Below are positions 26,104 through 34,925 of a DNA stretch of 64,000 nt, one piece after another. Both the position numbers and the translations under genes were made by a program. The notes beneath the pieces were generated by a model, which was given only the letters and a program-made list of their open reading frames with translations, was not told where the DNA came from and searched no databases. Location: the NCBI RefSeq assembly GCF_001687325.1, contig NZ_LZRD01000006.1:186001-250000 (forward strand), given 5' to 3'. Within the stretch, counting starts at the first letter, position 1, and each line of letters starts with the position of its first letter. This DNA is from Streptomyces sp. PTY087I2 (GTDB taxonomy: Bacteria; Actinomycetota; Actinomycetes; Streptomycetales; Streptomycetaceae).

Positions 26104-27204
26104 ATGCCCCAGGCGACAGCCACTGTTGCGGATCCCGCCGACGAAAGCAGCGTCGACCAAAGGGACGCCGACGAAAGCTGCCCGGACCGTCCGGCCGACC
26201 CCCGCGACACAGCGGCCGGGAGCGACTTCGCGCCGCTGCTGCGTGCCGCGAGGGACCAGGGTCTGCTGGAGCGGCGCACGGACCGGTATGCGGTCGGCAT
26301 CGCCGCCAATCTCGTGGCCCTCGGCGCGTTGGCCACCGGCTTCGTCCTGATGGGGGACACGTGGTGGAGCCTGCTCCTCACCCTGCCGCTGGCGGTCCTG
26401 TGGACCCGTACGGCCTTCTATGCCCATGACGCGGGGCATGCGCAGATATCCGCGGATCGCAGGACGAGCAGGCTGATCGCTCTCGTGCACGCCAATCTGC
26501 TCCTCGGTATGAACGAGGCGTGGTGGAACGACAAGCACATACGTCACCACGCCAACCCCAACCACATCGACAAGGACCCCGATGTCGGCGTCGGCGCCCT
26601 GGTCTGGACCCAGAAGCAGGCGGAGCGGCGCGAGGGCTTCGCCCGTTGGCTGACCAGGAACCAGGCCCGGCTGTTCTTCCCGATGCTGCTCCTCGAAGGC
26701 ATCGCGCTGAAGATCTACGGATTCCGGTTCCTGCGCCGCCAGCCCCTCCGGGAGCGGGCCGTCTCGGCGCTCCTGCTCGCGGCGCACTTCGCCCTCTACA
26801 CGACGCTGCTGTTCAGCACGCTGTCTCCCGGCAAGGCGATCGTCTTCGCCCTGGTGCTGCACGCGCTGTTCGGCCTCCACCTGGGCCTGGCCTTCGCCCC
26901 CAACCACAAGGGGATGGAGATGCCCGACCCCGACGGCGAGCGCTGGGGGCACCTCCAGCGGCAGGTCCTGACCTCGCGCAACGTACGGGGCGGCATCCTG
27001 ACCGACTGGTTCCTCGGCGGACTGAACTACCAGATAGAGCACCACCTCTTCCCGAGCATGCCCCGCCCCCACCTGCGGCTCGCCCAGCCCCTGGTCAGGG
27101 CACACTGCGCCGGCGTCGGCATGCCGTACACGGAGACCGGACCGATCGAGTCCTATCGCCAGGCGCTGGCGCACATGCACGACGTCGGTGAGCCGCTGCG
27201 GTAG
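26104..27204 (+). CDS. Fatty acid desaturase (acyl-CoA/lipid desaturase), 366 aa
   Basis: Integral-membrane di-iron desaturase. The three His boxes are present: AHDAGH (~residue 110), NDKHIRHHANPNH (~145) and YQIEHHLFPSMP (~310). Hydrophobic segments flank them (GIAANLVALGALATGFVLMG; LLLTLPLAVLWTRTAF; SALLLAAHFALYTTLLF; FALVLHALFGLHLGLAFAP). ATG at 26104 has GGAGACGTC before it; upstream in-frame sequence is low complexity. The gene faces away from the split helicase gene and is followed by a small membrane-protein gene. Position and regioselectivity of the double bond cannot be deduced. It probably adjusts membrane fluidity. Confidence 0.92.
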   Translation: MPQATATVADPADESSVDQRDADESCPDRPADPRDTAAGSDFAPLLRAARDQGLLERRTDRYAVGIAANLVALGALATGFVLMGDTWWSLLLTLPLAVLWTRTAFYAHDAGHAQISADRRTSRLIALVHANLLLGMNEAWWNDKHIRHHANPNHIDKDPDVGVGALVWTQKQAERREGFARWLTRNQARLFFPMLLLEGIALKIYGFRFLRRQPLRERAVSALLLAAHFALYTTLLFSTLSPGKAIVFALVLHALFGLHLGLAFAPNHKGMEMPDPDGERWGHLQRQVLTSRNVRGGILTDWFLGGLNYQIEHHLFPSMPRPHLRLAQPLVRAHCAGVGMPYTETGPIESYRQALAHMHDVGEPLR

Positions 27205-27298
27205 CGCGGGGCGCCGGGGAACACCGGCGGGGAACGTAAGGGAGCGCGGAGGCGTTCACACAACAGGAGCGGCGTCGGCCGCGAAGGAGGCGTGGACC

Positions 27299-27481
27299 AT
27301 GTCGAATGGTGCGAAGGTCGCTATCGGGGGTGTCCTCGCGGCAGCCATCCTGTGGCCCCTGATCGGATTCTGGTGGGCGCTGCTGGTCGTGATCGGTGTG
27401 CCCGTGGCTGGCTATCTGCTGCTGGACCCGTCCCAGCGGAGCAGGCTCCGCAGGATCAACCGCAAGGAGATCGGCCGCTGA
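27299..27481 (+). CDS. Small membrane protein, 60 aa
   Basis: ATG at 27299 follows AAGGAGG with 8-nt spacing, which decides the start within a longer open frame. Two hydrophobic stretches (VAIGGVLAAAILWPLIGFWW; ALLVVIGVPVAGYLLLDP) form a helical hairpin, followed by a basic tail (RSRLRRINRKEIGR), presumably cytoplasmic. It lies 94 bp after the desaturase gene on the same strand and may be co-transcribed. It resembles the DUF2273 kind of small streptomycete membrane protein, but I am not certain of the family. Confidence 0.75.
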   Translation: MSNGAKVAIGGVLAAAILWPLIGFWWALLVVIGVPVAGYLLLDPSQRSRLRRINRKEIGR

Positions 27482-27521
27482 CGCCAGGGCGTCGGCCTGT
27501 ACGTCGCAGGGGACCGGGACG

Positions 27522-28466
27522 TCACATGCCCTGGGCGGCCAGCCCGTCCAGGGCCGTGAGCAGGCCGGGCAGCGAGGCTCCCCGGCCGACGGGAATGACC
27601 GTGCCCGGCTCCTCGTCCAGCAGGAACAGGGCGATGTCGTCGGTCCGGGCCACCATCGACCAGCCCGGGCCGTCGACACGCAGGGTACGTGCGTCGGCCG
27701 AGGCGTACGAGGAACGGATCCGCCCGGGAGGCGGCGGGGTCTTCGTATAGGCGGTCGCCTCCGACAGGGCCCTGCGGACACCGGGGTGCCGGGGGGACCG
27801 GGAAGGGCCGTTCCCCTGATCCCCTCCGGTGCCGCCAGCTCCTTCGGCGCCGTCATCCCCTCCGTTGTCGCTTCCCGCATCCGCCTCGGCGCCGCTCCCC
27901 ACCTCATCCCGGGCGTCGCCGGCCCGCTCCCCGGTGGCGTCGGCCGGCGGAAACTGCGTGTCGTCGATCTGCTCGCGCCACGCCGACCACTGCGCGGCGA
28001 TCTCGTCGGCGCCGAGCCGCCGCTGCGCCGGACCCCAGGCCTCCGCGTCGGGCGGGGCGAGGGGCGCCGGGCCCTCCCCGCCCGTATCCGGATCGTGCGG
28101 ATCCGGGACGCCGGGCGCTGAGACGGCCAGGTCCATCGGCCAGCCCGGCAGGGCGCACACCATGGAGCGCTCGTCGGGGGAGAGGTCGTGCTCCATGCCG
28201 CAGTCCCACGCGGCGATGGCGACCGCCACCTGGGAGGCGTCCTCGACGACCACCGTCCACCGCGCCCCCTCACCGTCCTGCCCGAGGATGAGCCCGTAGC
28301 CCTCCTCGTACGGTTCGAGCGCGAGCGCACCGCACGCGGCCACATAGTCGTCCCCCAGCACACTGGGGAACCGCGAGGGCGTCAGCAGCATCGCGGTCAG
28401 CACCAGCAGCGCGTCGTCGGCGGCCGCATCCTCCGCACCTGCCACGGTGCCCTCCCCATCGCTCAT
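27522..28466 (-). CDS. Conserved streptomycete hypothetical protein, 314 aa
   Basis: I do not recognise a named family. The N-terminal ~130 residues appear globular (LTAMLLTPSRFPSVLGDDY; WTVVVEDASQVAVAIAAWD). An acidic Gly/Asp/Glu linker of ~60 residues follows (residues ~190-250). The C-terminal part is a compact domain (WSMVARTDDIALFLLDEE, PGLLTALDGLAAQG). ATG at 28466 (MSDGEG) was preferred over 28487 because GAGGAG lies 10 nt upstream. No signal peptide or membrane helix is visible. It converges on the small membrane-protein gene and diverges from the oxygenase gene. Confidence 0.75.
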   Translation of the reverse strand: MSDGEGTVAGAEDAAADDALLVLTAMLLTPSRFPSVLGDDYVAACGALALEPYEEGYGLILGQDGEGARWTVVVEDASQVAVAIAAWDCGMEHDLSPDERSMVCALPGWPMDLAVSAPGVPDPHDPDTGGEGPAPLAPPDAEAWGPAQRRLGADEIAAQWSAWREQIDDTQFPPADATGERAGDARDEVGSGAEADAGSDNGGDDGAEGAGGTGGDQGNGPSRSPRHPGVRRALSEATAYTKTPPPPGRIRSSYASADARTLRVDGPGWSMVARTDDIALFLLDEEPGTVIPVGRGASLPGLLTALDGLAAQGM

Positions 28467-28682
28467 CGCCTGCCCGCTCCTCGCCAAGTCCCGCGCTTCT
28501 CGGTCCGTCGTTCCCTGTCCGTCGGCGCACCCTAACTACTGGGTAACCCCCTCGTCGAGGGTCTGACGAGCAGGTGTGTACGGGAGCGGACCCGCCCCGT
28601 CCGGGTGCGGAGAGCCGAAGGGCGGGAGCGTGCGCGAGGTCTCCGCGTAAGGTTGGACGTCCGGCCGAACGAGGGGAACAGC

Positions 28683-29588
28683 ATGGTGACGCGGTACGAC
28701 CGGCTGAAAGAGATTCAGCGACTGGACCCCGAGCGGGACTTCCTGGAGATCTACCGTCTCACCGTCACGTACGAGTTCCCCTGGGACGTCACCCGCGCCC
28801 TCGAACTGGCCCTGTACCGCACCTATGCGGTGCCCAGCATCGGCCGACTCCTGGACGAGACTGCGGAGCTGACCGAGCGATCCCAGAAGCGTTACGACGA
28901 CACCGCCCTGCTGCTCGACACGGTGGTGGAGCACGGCTTCGACACCGACGAGGGCCGCACGGCCGTCCGCCGGATCAACCAGATGCACCGCGGCTACGAC
29001 ATCAGCAACGACGACATGCGCTACGTCCTGTGCACGTTCGTCGTCACACCGAAGCGCTGGCTGGACGATTTCGGCTGGCGGCGCCTCTGCTGCCACGAGC
29101 TGGCCGCCTTCGCCGCCTACTACCGCACGCTCGGCGCCCGGATGGGCATCAAAGACATTCCGGAGACCTACGAGGACTTCGAGCGCACCCTCGACACGTA
29201 CGAGGACAAGCATTTCGGCTGGGACGAAGGGGCCCGACGGGTCTCCGACGCCACCCTGGCGCTGATGGGCTCCTGGTATCCGGGGCCCCTCGCCCCGGTG
29301 GTGCGCGGCGCCAGCCTCGCGCTCCTGGACGACTCGCTGCTCAAGGCGTTCCGCTATCGCCGCCCGGGGCCGGTGGCCCGCGGCCTTACCCGGGGCGCGC
29401 TGCGGATGCGGGCCCGCGCCGTCCGGCTCCTGCCGCCCCGGCGAAAGCCCCACTACGCGCGCCAGAATCCCGAGATCAAGGGATATCCGGACGGGTACGA
29501 GGTCGCGGGGCTCGGCACGTTCCCCACGCCGGGAGTCCGCGGCTGCCCGGTCCCCGGCCACCGCCCGTCACAGACGCCCGCCGACTGA
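28683..29588 (+). CDS. MpaB/Lcp-like oxygenase family protein (DUF2236), 301 aa
   Basis: The sequence matches the 'oxygenase MpaB' family, haem-dependent enzymes related to latex-clearing protein: YEFPWDVTRALELALYRTYA near the N-terminus, MHRGYDISNDDMRYVLCTFV in the centre (a conserved H-x-x-Y-x-I-x-N-x-D-x-R-Y block), then WRRLCCHELAAFAAYYRTLG. The C-terminal 60 residues are basic and proline-rich. ATG at 28683 follows GAGGGGAACAGC. A promoter-like TAAGGTT lies about 30 bp upstream. The substrate is unknown. Confidence 0.8.
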   Translation: MVTRYDRLKEIQRLDPERDFLEIYRLTVTYEFPWDVTRALELALYRTYAVPSIGRLLDETAELTERSQKRYDDTALLLDTVVEHGFDTDEGRTAVRRINQMHRGYDISNDDMRYVLCTFVVTPKRWLDDFGWRRLCCHELAAFAAYYRTLGARMGIKDIPETYEDFERTLDTYEDKHFGWDEGARRVSDATLALMGSWYPGPLAPVVRGASLALLDDSLLKAFRYRRPGPVARGLTRGALRMRARAVRLLPPRRKPHYARQNPEIKGYPDGYEVAGLGTFPTPGVRGCPVPGHRPSQTPAD

Positions 29589-29707
29589 CGGCGGCCGCTT
29601 CCGGCCGGTGCACAGCGACGTCGGGGCAGCGACGCGAACACGTGACCGCCCCATCCGCACGCGGCCGAGCCGGGGACGAGACGTGACCGCCTGGCCGCCC
29701 CCCCCGC

Positions 29708-29741
29708 CCGTACGCCGTCGAGTCGCGTCGAGGGCGTACGG
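29708..29741 (-). terminator. Hairpin beyond the methyltransferase gene
   Basis: CCGTACGCC and GGCGTACGG form a 9-bp stem around a 16-nt loop, 17 nt after the leftward methyltransferase stop; it also follows the rightward oxygenase gene, so it may serve both. Confidence 0.55.
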
Positions 29742-29757
29742 AATCGGGCCGCCGGCC

Positions 29758-30363
29758 TCAGCTCTGCTTGACGGCGAGTGCGAGGAAGCGGTCGTCCTCG
29801 TCCGTGTAGGACTCCAGTCGCCACCCCGCACCGGCCAGCATCTCGCGCAGCCTGGGCTCGGCCCGCAGGTCGTCGTCGGTGATGGTGCGCCCCTGGCGCG
29901 CGGCGAGGGCGGCCCGGCCGATCGGATGGAACAGGGCCAGGACCCCGCCCGGCCGCACCACGCGCGCGAGCTCCGCCAGATCGGCCTCGGGCCGGGCCAG
30001 ATGCGAGATCAGCCCGGCTCCGAACACCGCGTCCAGCGATCCGTCACGCAGCGGCAGCCGCGCGACATCGGCACGTACGAGCGTCCCGCTGGCTCCACGC
30101 CCCGCCCGCACCGCCGCCTCCAGCATGGCCGGGGTCAGGTCCGCGCCCAGCACCGTGCCCTCGCGCCCGACCGCTGCCCTCAGCGCGGGCAGCGCACGCC
30201 CCGTCCCGCAGCCCGCGTCGAGCACGGCATCGCCGGGACGCAGGCCGAGCAGGCCGGCCGCCGCCGCATAGGCGGGGCCGTCGTCGGGAAACCGGCTGTC
30301 CCAGTCCGCCGCACGCGGGGTGAAGAAGTCCAGGACATGGGTGTGGGTGTGGTCGTCGGTCAT
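29758..30363 (-). CDS. Class I SAM-dependent methyltransferase, 201 aa
   Basis: A Methyltransf_11/25-type Rossmann fold: motif I VLDAGCGTGRALPAL at ~45-60, acidic end of strand 2 GADLTPAMLEAA, ADVARLPLRDGSLDAVFGAG (motifs II-III) and LARVVRPGGVLALFHP. ATG at 30363 was chosen; GTG at 30381 is possible. The His-rich N-terminus (DDHTHTHVLDFF) is usual for this group. The substrate is not predictable. The gene follows terD by 58 bp on the same strand. Confidence 0.88.
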   Translation of the reverse strand: MTDDHTHTHVLDFFTPRAADWDSRFPDDGPAYAAAAGLLGLRPGDAVLDAGCGTGRALPALRAAVGREGTVLGADLTPAMLEAAVRAGRGASGTLVRADVARLPLRDGSLDAVFGAGLISHLARPEADLAELARVVRPGGVLALFHPIGRAALAARQGRTITDDDLRAEPRLREMLAGAGWRLESYTDEDDRFLALAVKQS

Positions 30364-30421
30364 GAGGACATGCTCGCGCACCCGGCGGGGGTGCGCGAGT
30401 GCCGCAATCCGGGCCGCGCGG

Positions 30422-30997
30422 TCAGACGTTGACCCCGTAGTCCGAGGCGATGCCCGCCAGGCCGGAGGCGTAACCCTGGCCGACCGCCCGGAACTTCCAC
30501 TCGGCTCCGTGCCGGTACAGCTCGCCGAAGACCATCGCCGTCTCGGTGGAGGCGTCCTCGCTCAGGTCGTAACGGGCGAGCTCGACGCCGTTCGCCCGGT
30601 TCACCACGCGGATGAACGCGTTGCGGACCTGGCCGAAGCTCTGGCCCCGGCTCTGGGCGTCATGGATGGAGACGGGGAACACGATCTTCGCGACCTCGGC
30701 GGGCACCGACGACAGATCGACCTCCACCGACTCGTCGTCGCCCTCGCCCTCACCCGTCAGGTTGTCACCGGTGTGGCGGACGGAACCGTCGGGGCTGTTG
30801 AGGTTGTTGTAGAAGACGAAGTGGCTGTCGGAGAGGACCTTGCCCGCCGCGGAGCACAGCAGCGCACTGGCATCCAGGTCGTGATCGGCTCCGGTCGTGG
30901 TCCGTACGTCCCAGCCGAGTCCGACCGTCACGGCGGTGAGGCCGGGGGCCTCCTTCGACAGGGAGACATTGCCACCCTTGGCCAGGCTCACACCCAT
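30422..30997 (-). CDS. terD: TerD-family calcium-binding stress protein, 191 aa
   Basis: Complete TerD domain protein. Diagnostic elements are [40 protein letters not shown] (acidic calcium ligands), [30 protein letters not shown] and the terminal [22 protein letters not shown] at 30997 is preceded by GGAGG. Streptomycetes have many TerD paralogues linked to tellurite and oxidative stress, calcium homeostasis and development. No other ter genes are nearby. Confidence 0.95.
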   Translation of the reverse strand: MGVSLAKGGNVSLSKEAPGLTAVTVGLGWDVRTTTGADHDLDASALLCSAAGKVLSDSHFVFYNNLNSPDGSVRHTGDNLTGEGEGDDESVEVDLSSVPAEVAKIVFPVSIHDAQSRGQSFGQVRNAFIRVVNRANGVELARYDLSEDASTETAMVFGELYRHGAEWKFRAVGQGYASGLAGIASDYGVNV

Positions 30998-31159
30998 GAA
31001 TTTCCTCCAGTCTTGGGTCGGTCCGCACCGGTGATCCGGAAATCCGCGGCTTCACCGCATCCGAGTCCGGTGATCGGCGCCGTTCTGCTGTCACTTGTCA
31101 CTTTTGTTGGCCGTTACCCGTTACAAACGCTCAGCGCGTCACTTCGGGTTCCCGCATCG

Positions 31160-31324
31160 TCAGGGCTTGCTCTCGTCCTTCATCGCCCTGGCCTCGCTCT
31201 TGAGGATGCGCATGGACTTGCCCAGCGCGCGGGCCGTGTCCGGCAGCTTCTTCGAGCCGAAGACGGCGATCACGACAACCGCCAGGACCAGCAGGTGCCA
31301 GGGTTCCAGACCGTTGCGCAGCAT
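31160..31324 (-). CDS. tatA: TatA-like twin-arginine translocase subunit, 54 aa
   Basis: One N-terminal membrane helix (PWHLLVLAVVVIAVFGSKKL) followed by the conserved FGxKKLP hinge and an amphipathic helix (RALGKSMRILKSEARAMKDE) identify a TatA/E protein. The Phe-Gly and Lys residues important for pore formation are present. ATG at 31324 has GGGGCCGGA upstream; the frame is open a little further. No tatB or tatC lies nearby, as is common for extra TatA copies. Confidence 0.88.
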   Translation of the reverse strand: MLRNGLEPWHLLVLAVVVIAVFGSKKLPDTARALGKSMRILKSEARAMKDESKP

Positions 31325-31396
31325 TCCGGCCCCGCCTTTCTCTCCGTACGGGTCTCTCCGCGGCAACAACAGTTGCCGCATTGCGCAACTGTACAA

Positions 31397-34261
31397 CTAG
31401 CGAGTGCGGCCGGAGCGGGCGCCCCACGACTCCCCGACGCGCTCTGTGGCGGCGTCGGGCGCATCGGGCAGATGGCGGCGCTCGTAACGTCGGCGGGCCG
31501 CCGTGAGTCCGACCGCGTACAGCCCCAGGACCGAGCCGAGCAACAGGTAGTAGAGGAGCGGCAGGGCGCTCATGCCCAGCAACGGCCCGAGCGGGGTGAG
31601 CGGAAGGGCGACCCCGACCGCCGCGAGACCCGCGGCGGCGGCCCGCAGCGGCCCGCCCGCCCGGCGTTCGGCGGCACTGCGCCCGGTCCGCAGCAGGACC
31701 ATCACGAGGGCCTGGGTGAGCAGGTTCTCCGTGAACCACCCGGCGTGGAACGCCGCCTCCCCGCCGTCCCCGGACGCGTTGTGGAGGGCGAGCGCGAGCA
31801 CCCCGAAGGTGGCGAGGTCGGCGGCCGCGTTGAGCAGACCGAAACCCGTGATGAAGCGCAGGAAGTCACGCGGCCGCAGCGCGGTCGGCCTCCGCAGGAC
31901 CGACGCCGGCGGGCGGTCGAACGCGAACGCCAGCTGTGCCGCGTCGAAGCAGAGGTTCTGCACCAGCACCTGCGCCGGGAGCATCGGGAGGAAGGGCAGC
32001 ATCAGCCCGGCCGTCAGCATCGCGATGACGTTGCCGAGGTTCGACGAGAGGGTGATCCGCAGATAGGCGGCGATGTTCCCGCTGCTGCGCCGCCCCGCCA
32101 CCACCGCACGGTCGATAGCGGTGAGGTCCTTCTCCGCCAGGACGACATCGGCCGCCTCCCGGACCACGTCCACGGCGTGCCGGGGGCAGATGCCGACATC
32201 GGCGGCGTGCAGGGCGGGGAGATCGTTGACGCCGTCGCCGAGGAACCCGGTCGTGCGACCGCCGGCGCGCAGGGCCGAGACGATCCGGGCCTTGTGCTCG
32301 GGGGTGCAGCGCGCGAACACGACGGCCCGGTCCGCCACCCCGACCAGTTCCGCGTCCGACAGGGTGTCCACCAGCTCGGCCGTCACCACGTCGTCGTGAC
32401 CGGTCCGGCCCTCGGGGCGCAGACCGAGGTCCGCACACACCCGGGCCGCCGTGCCCGGATGGTCGCCGGTGAGCACCTTGACGCGTACACCCCGCCGCGC
32501 GAGCACTTCGAGCGCGTCGGCGGCGCTCAGAGCCGGCACGTCCCGCAGCGCCACCAGGCCCAGGAATGTCAGCCCCCGCTCGTCCGCAGGGGTGTACGCG
32601 CCCGCCCGGGACGCCCGGTCGGCCCGGGCCACGGCCAGCAGGCGCAGCCCGGACGCGGCCTTCCGGTCCGCCAGGGCGAGCAGCCGGTCACGCTCGTCCG
32701 CGTCCATGGCACACCGGTCGAGCACGGCCTCGACGGAGCCCTTGGTGACCAGGGTGTGAACACCGAGCCGGCCGGGCCGCCTGACCACGGCGGTCGCGAC
32801 GCGGCGCACCGGATCGAAGGGCAGCACGGCGACGCCCTCGTACGCGTCCGGATCCACGGCCCCGGCGGCGGACGGCCCGCACGTGTCGGCAACGGACGGA
32901 CCGTCCGTGCCGGCGACGCCCGGAACCGCCTCGCCGGGCGCGTCGGCTACCCCCGGCACCCTCTTGTCGAGCGCGCCGCCTCCACCCGGCACCGCCCCAT
33001 CGAGCGCTTCGACGGCGTCCAGCACCGCTTCGTCCAGGGCGTCGGCGGCGGGCAGTTCCGCCAGCTGGAGCGTCCACAGTGCGTTGACCGCCGCCCACCG
33101 CAGTACGTCCGGATCGGGCCGGTCCCCACCGTCGGTCGCCGCTGCGACGACCGGCCGGTCCTCGGTGAGCGTGCCGGTCTTGTCCAGGCACAGCACATTG
33201 ACCGCTCCCAGGTCGTGCAGCGCCGGGAGCCGTTTGACGATCACTCCACCGGTACGCGCCAGCCGCGCCGCGCCCCGCGCGAGTGCCGTCGTGACGATGA
33301 CCGGCAGCATCTCCGGGGTGAGCCCGACCGCGACGGCCACGGCGAACGGCAGCGTCTCCAGGCCCCGGCCGCGCAGCGCCGCATTGGCCATCAGCACCAG
33401 GGGCGGGGTCAGGAGCATGAAACGGATGAGGGTCCAGGAGATCCCCCGGACCGAACGGTCGAAGGCGCTCGCGCCCCGCTGCCCGGCCCGGCCGTCATGG
33501 GCGGTGGCGAACCGGGTCTCCCCGCGGGTGGCCACGATCACCGCCGTACCGCTGCCGGAAGCGACACTGCTGCCCTGGAAACACCACTGCGGCTGTGCGA
33601 ACGGTCCGGCCCCGGACAGCGCCGGGTCGGCGACGTCGAGGGCCTGTTTGACCACCGGCGCCGACTCCCCGGTGAGGGCCGACTGGTGCACGGTGAGCCC
33701 GTCGGCGCGCAGCAGCTGCACATCGGCGGGTACGAGATCGCCCGGCCGCAGCCGGATCACGTCCCCCGGCACCAGGTCGCCGACCGGCACCTCCCGTTCC
33801 CGGGGAGGGGAGTCGTCCGAGGCGCGCCGCACCACGGTCGCCGTGGTCGCCACGAGTTCGCGCAGCGCCGCGGTCGACCGGTCGGCGCGGTGCTCCTCGG
33901 TGGAACGGAGCAGACAGCTCATGGCGACGAGCGCCAGGATGACGCAGGCGGTGCCCCAGGCGGTGACGAGGGCCGACACCAGACCGAGGCAGAGGAGTAC
34001 GGAGGTGAAGGGGTCCCGGAGGCTGCGCAGGAAGCGGCGGGGCCAGGGCACGGGCCGCCGGGCGGGCAGCACGTTCTCGCCCGTCCGGGCGAGCCGGATC
34101 TCGGCTTCTGCCTCCAGCAGCCCGCGCGGTCCGCTGTCGAGGGCGCGCAGCGTCTGGAGAGGAGTGGGCACGGTGCCGGGGAGTGGTGCGACGGAGGCCG
34201 GTGCGCCGAGGGCGACGCGTCCGGGGCCCGCGGCGGGACTGCTCTCAGGCACCGAGTTCAC
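31397..34261 (-). CDS. mgtA: MgtA/MgtB-like magnesium-translocating P-type ATPase, 954 aa
   Basis: P-type ATPase importing Mg2+ (group P3B). Actuator TGES lies at 197-200, MgtA-specific GLTPEMLPVIVTTALARGAA at ~313, phosphorylation DKTGT at 360-364, hinge TGDHPGTAARV, and GDGVNDLPALHAADVGI. About ten membrane helices flank these. An unusual ~60-residue low-complexity insert of Gly/Val/Pro/Ala repeats lies in the nucleotide-binding domain (~residues 405-470). GTG at 34261 lies inside the end of the ArsR gene (17-nt overlap), so the two are translationally coupled. Magnesium is the family substrate; another divalent metal is possible given the ArsR partner. Confidence 0.9.
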   Translation of the reverse strand: MNSVPESSPAAGPGRVALGAPASVAPLPGTVPTPLQTLRALDSGPRGLLEAEAEIRLARTGENVLPARRPVPWPRRFLRSLRDPFTSVLLCLGLVSALVTAWGTACVILALVAMSCLLRSTEEHRADRSTAALRELVATTATVVRRASDDSPPREREVPVGDLVPGDVIRLRPGDLVPADVQLLRADGLTVHQSALTGESAPVVKQALDVADPALSGAGPFAQPQWCFQGSSVASGSGTAVIVATRGETRFATAHDGRAGQRGASAFDRSVRGISWTLIRFMLLTPPLVLMANAALRGRGLETLPFAVAVAVGLTPEMLPVIVTTALARGAARLARTGGVIVKRLPALHDLGAVNVLCLDKTGTLTEDRPVVAAATDGGDRPDPDVLRWAAVNALWTLQLAELPAADALDEAVLDAVEALDGAVPGGGGALDKRVPGVADAPGEAVPGVAGTDGPSVADTCGPSAAGAVDPDAYEGVAVLPFDPVRRVATAVVRRPGRLGVHTLVTKGSVEAVLDRCAMDADERDRLLALADRKAASGLRLLAVARADRASRAGAYTPADERGLTFLGLVALRDVPALSAADALEVLARRGVRVKVLTGDHPGTAARVCADLGLRPEGRTGHDDVVTAELVDTLSDAELVGVADRAVVFARCTPEHKARIVSALRAGGRTTGFLGDGVNDLPALHAADVGICPRHAVDVVREAADVVLAEKDLTAIDRAVVAGRRSSGNIAAYLRITLSSNLGNVIAMLTAGLMLPFLPMLPAQVLVQNLCFDAAQLAFAFDRPPASVLRRPTALRPRDFLRFITGFGLLNAAADLATFGVLALALHNASGDGGEAAFHAGWFTENLLTQALVMVLLRTGRSAAERRAGGPLRAAAAGLAAVGVALPLTPLGPLLGMSALPLLYYLLLGSVLGLYAVGLTAARRRYERRHLPDAPDAATERVGESWGARSGRTR

Positions 34262-34610
34262 GCAGGCGGACGGGCTCCTGGGACGGGTGCCCGGCGCGGG
34301 CGGCCAGCTGGCCGACCATCAGCCGGACGACCGTCACCACATCGGGATCGTCGACCAGATAGACCTGCCGCCGCCCCTCACGGCGCGACCGGACGAGACC
34401 GGCCAGCTTCAGCTTCGTCAGATGCTGGCTGACCGAGGGGAGCGTCCCGCCCACCCGTTCGGCGAGCCCCGTCACATCGCTCTCGCCCTGGGCCAGGGCC
34501 CACACGATGTGCAGCCGTGCGGGTGTCGCCAGGAGCCCGAACGCCGCAGCGGCCTCCGCCAGCACCTCCGCGGGCGGATCCTGGAAGCCGCCGCCGGAAC
34601 CTGTCGACAC
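34245..34610 (-). CDS. ArsR/SmtB-family repressor coupled to the P-type ATPase, 121 aa
   Basis: Winged-helix ArsR fold: AEAAAAFGLLATPARLHIVW, DVTGLAERVGGTLPSVSQHL as recognition helix, and the wing SRREGRRQVYLVDD. GTG at 34610 (VSTGSGGGFQDPP) is preceded by GAGGGG; the longer frame upstream is basic and not domain-like. The protein from this start has no cysteine, so it cannot use the thiol metal sites of ArsR or CadC; His and Asp near the C-terminus (HPSQEP) might form an alpha-5-type site. It overlaps the ATPase gene by 17 nt and probably represses that operon until its metal is sensed. Confidence 0.88.
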   Translation of the reverse strand: MSTGSGGGFQDPPAEVLAEAAAAFGLLATPARLHIVWALAQGESDVTGLAERVGGTLPSVSQHLTKLKLAGLVRSRREGRRQVYLVDDPDVVTVVRLMVGQLAARAGHPSQEPVRLRELGA

Positions 34611-34925
34611 GCTCGCATCCCCTCGTCCCCGGGCCCGCCGGCACGGACCCGACACCGTTGCCCGTTCTGGACGGCCGAAAAGACCAGTGTAGGGGCCGTC
34701 CCGGCGGGCCTGGCCGGCCTCCGGCCCCTCCAAGAGAGACGCACAAGGGAGATGCGATGAGGTCGAGATACGGCAAGGAGCGACGGACACGAAACCTCAT
34801 CGGTCAAGAACGATCAACCCACTCGAACGAAGCCGAACGGTTGTCATGCTGTCCGCCCGACCGGATTCCTGAAGCCCGAAGCGACCCGTGAAGCCCGCCG
34901 CGAGCCCTGAAGAGAGAAGGGACGC
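34611..34925. other. Divergent intergenic region between the ArsR-mgtA operon and the CvnD-like gene
   Basis: 315 bp without a convincing gene. It should hold the promoter of the ArsR operon and that of the GTPase gene. A motif TGAAGCCCG or TGAAGC occurs in quick succession at about 34870-34905, and AGAGAAGGGACGC just before 34926 is the ribosome binding site. I see no clear ArsR-type inverted repeat. Confidence 0.5.

Noticed and set aside
30320..34432. 1370-aa rightward open frame opposite mgtA and the neighbouring genes
   Set aside because: Its translation is Gly/Arg/His/Gln-rich without any domain, while the opposite strand holds clear MgtA, ArsR, TatA and TerD motifs; a typical high-G+C shadow frame.
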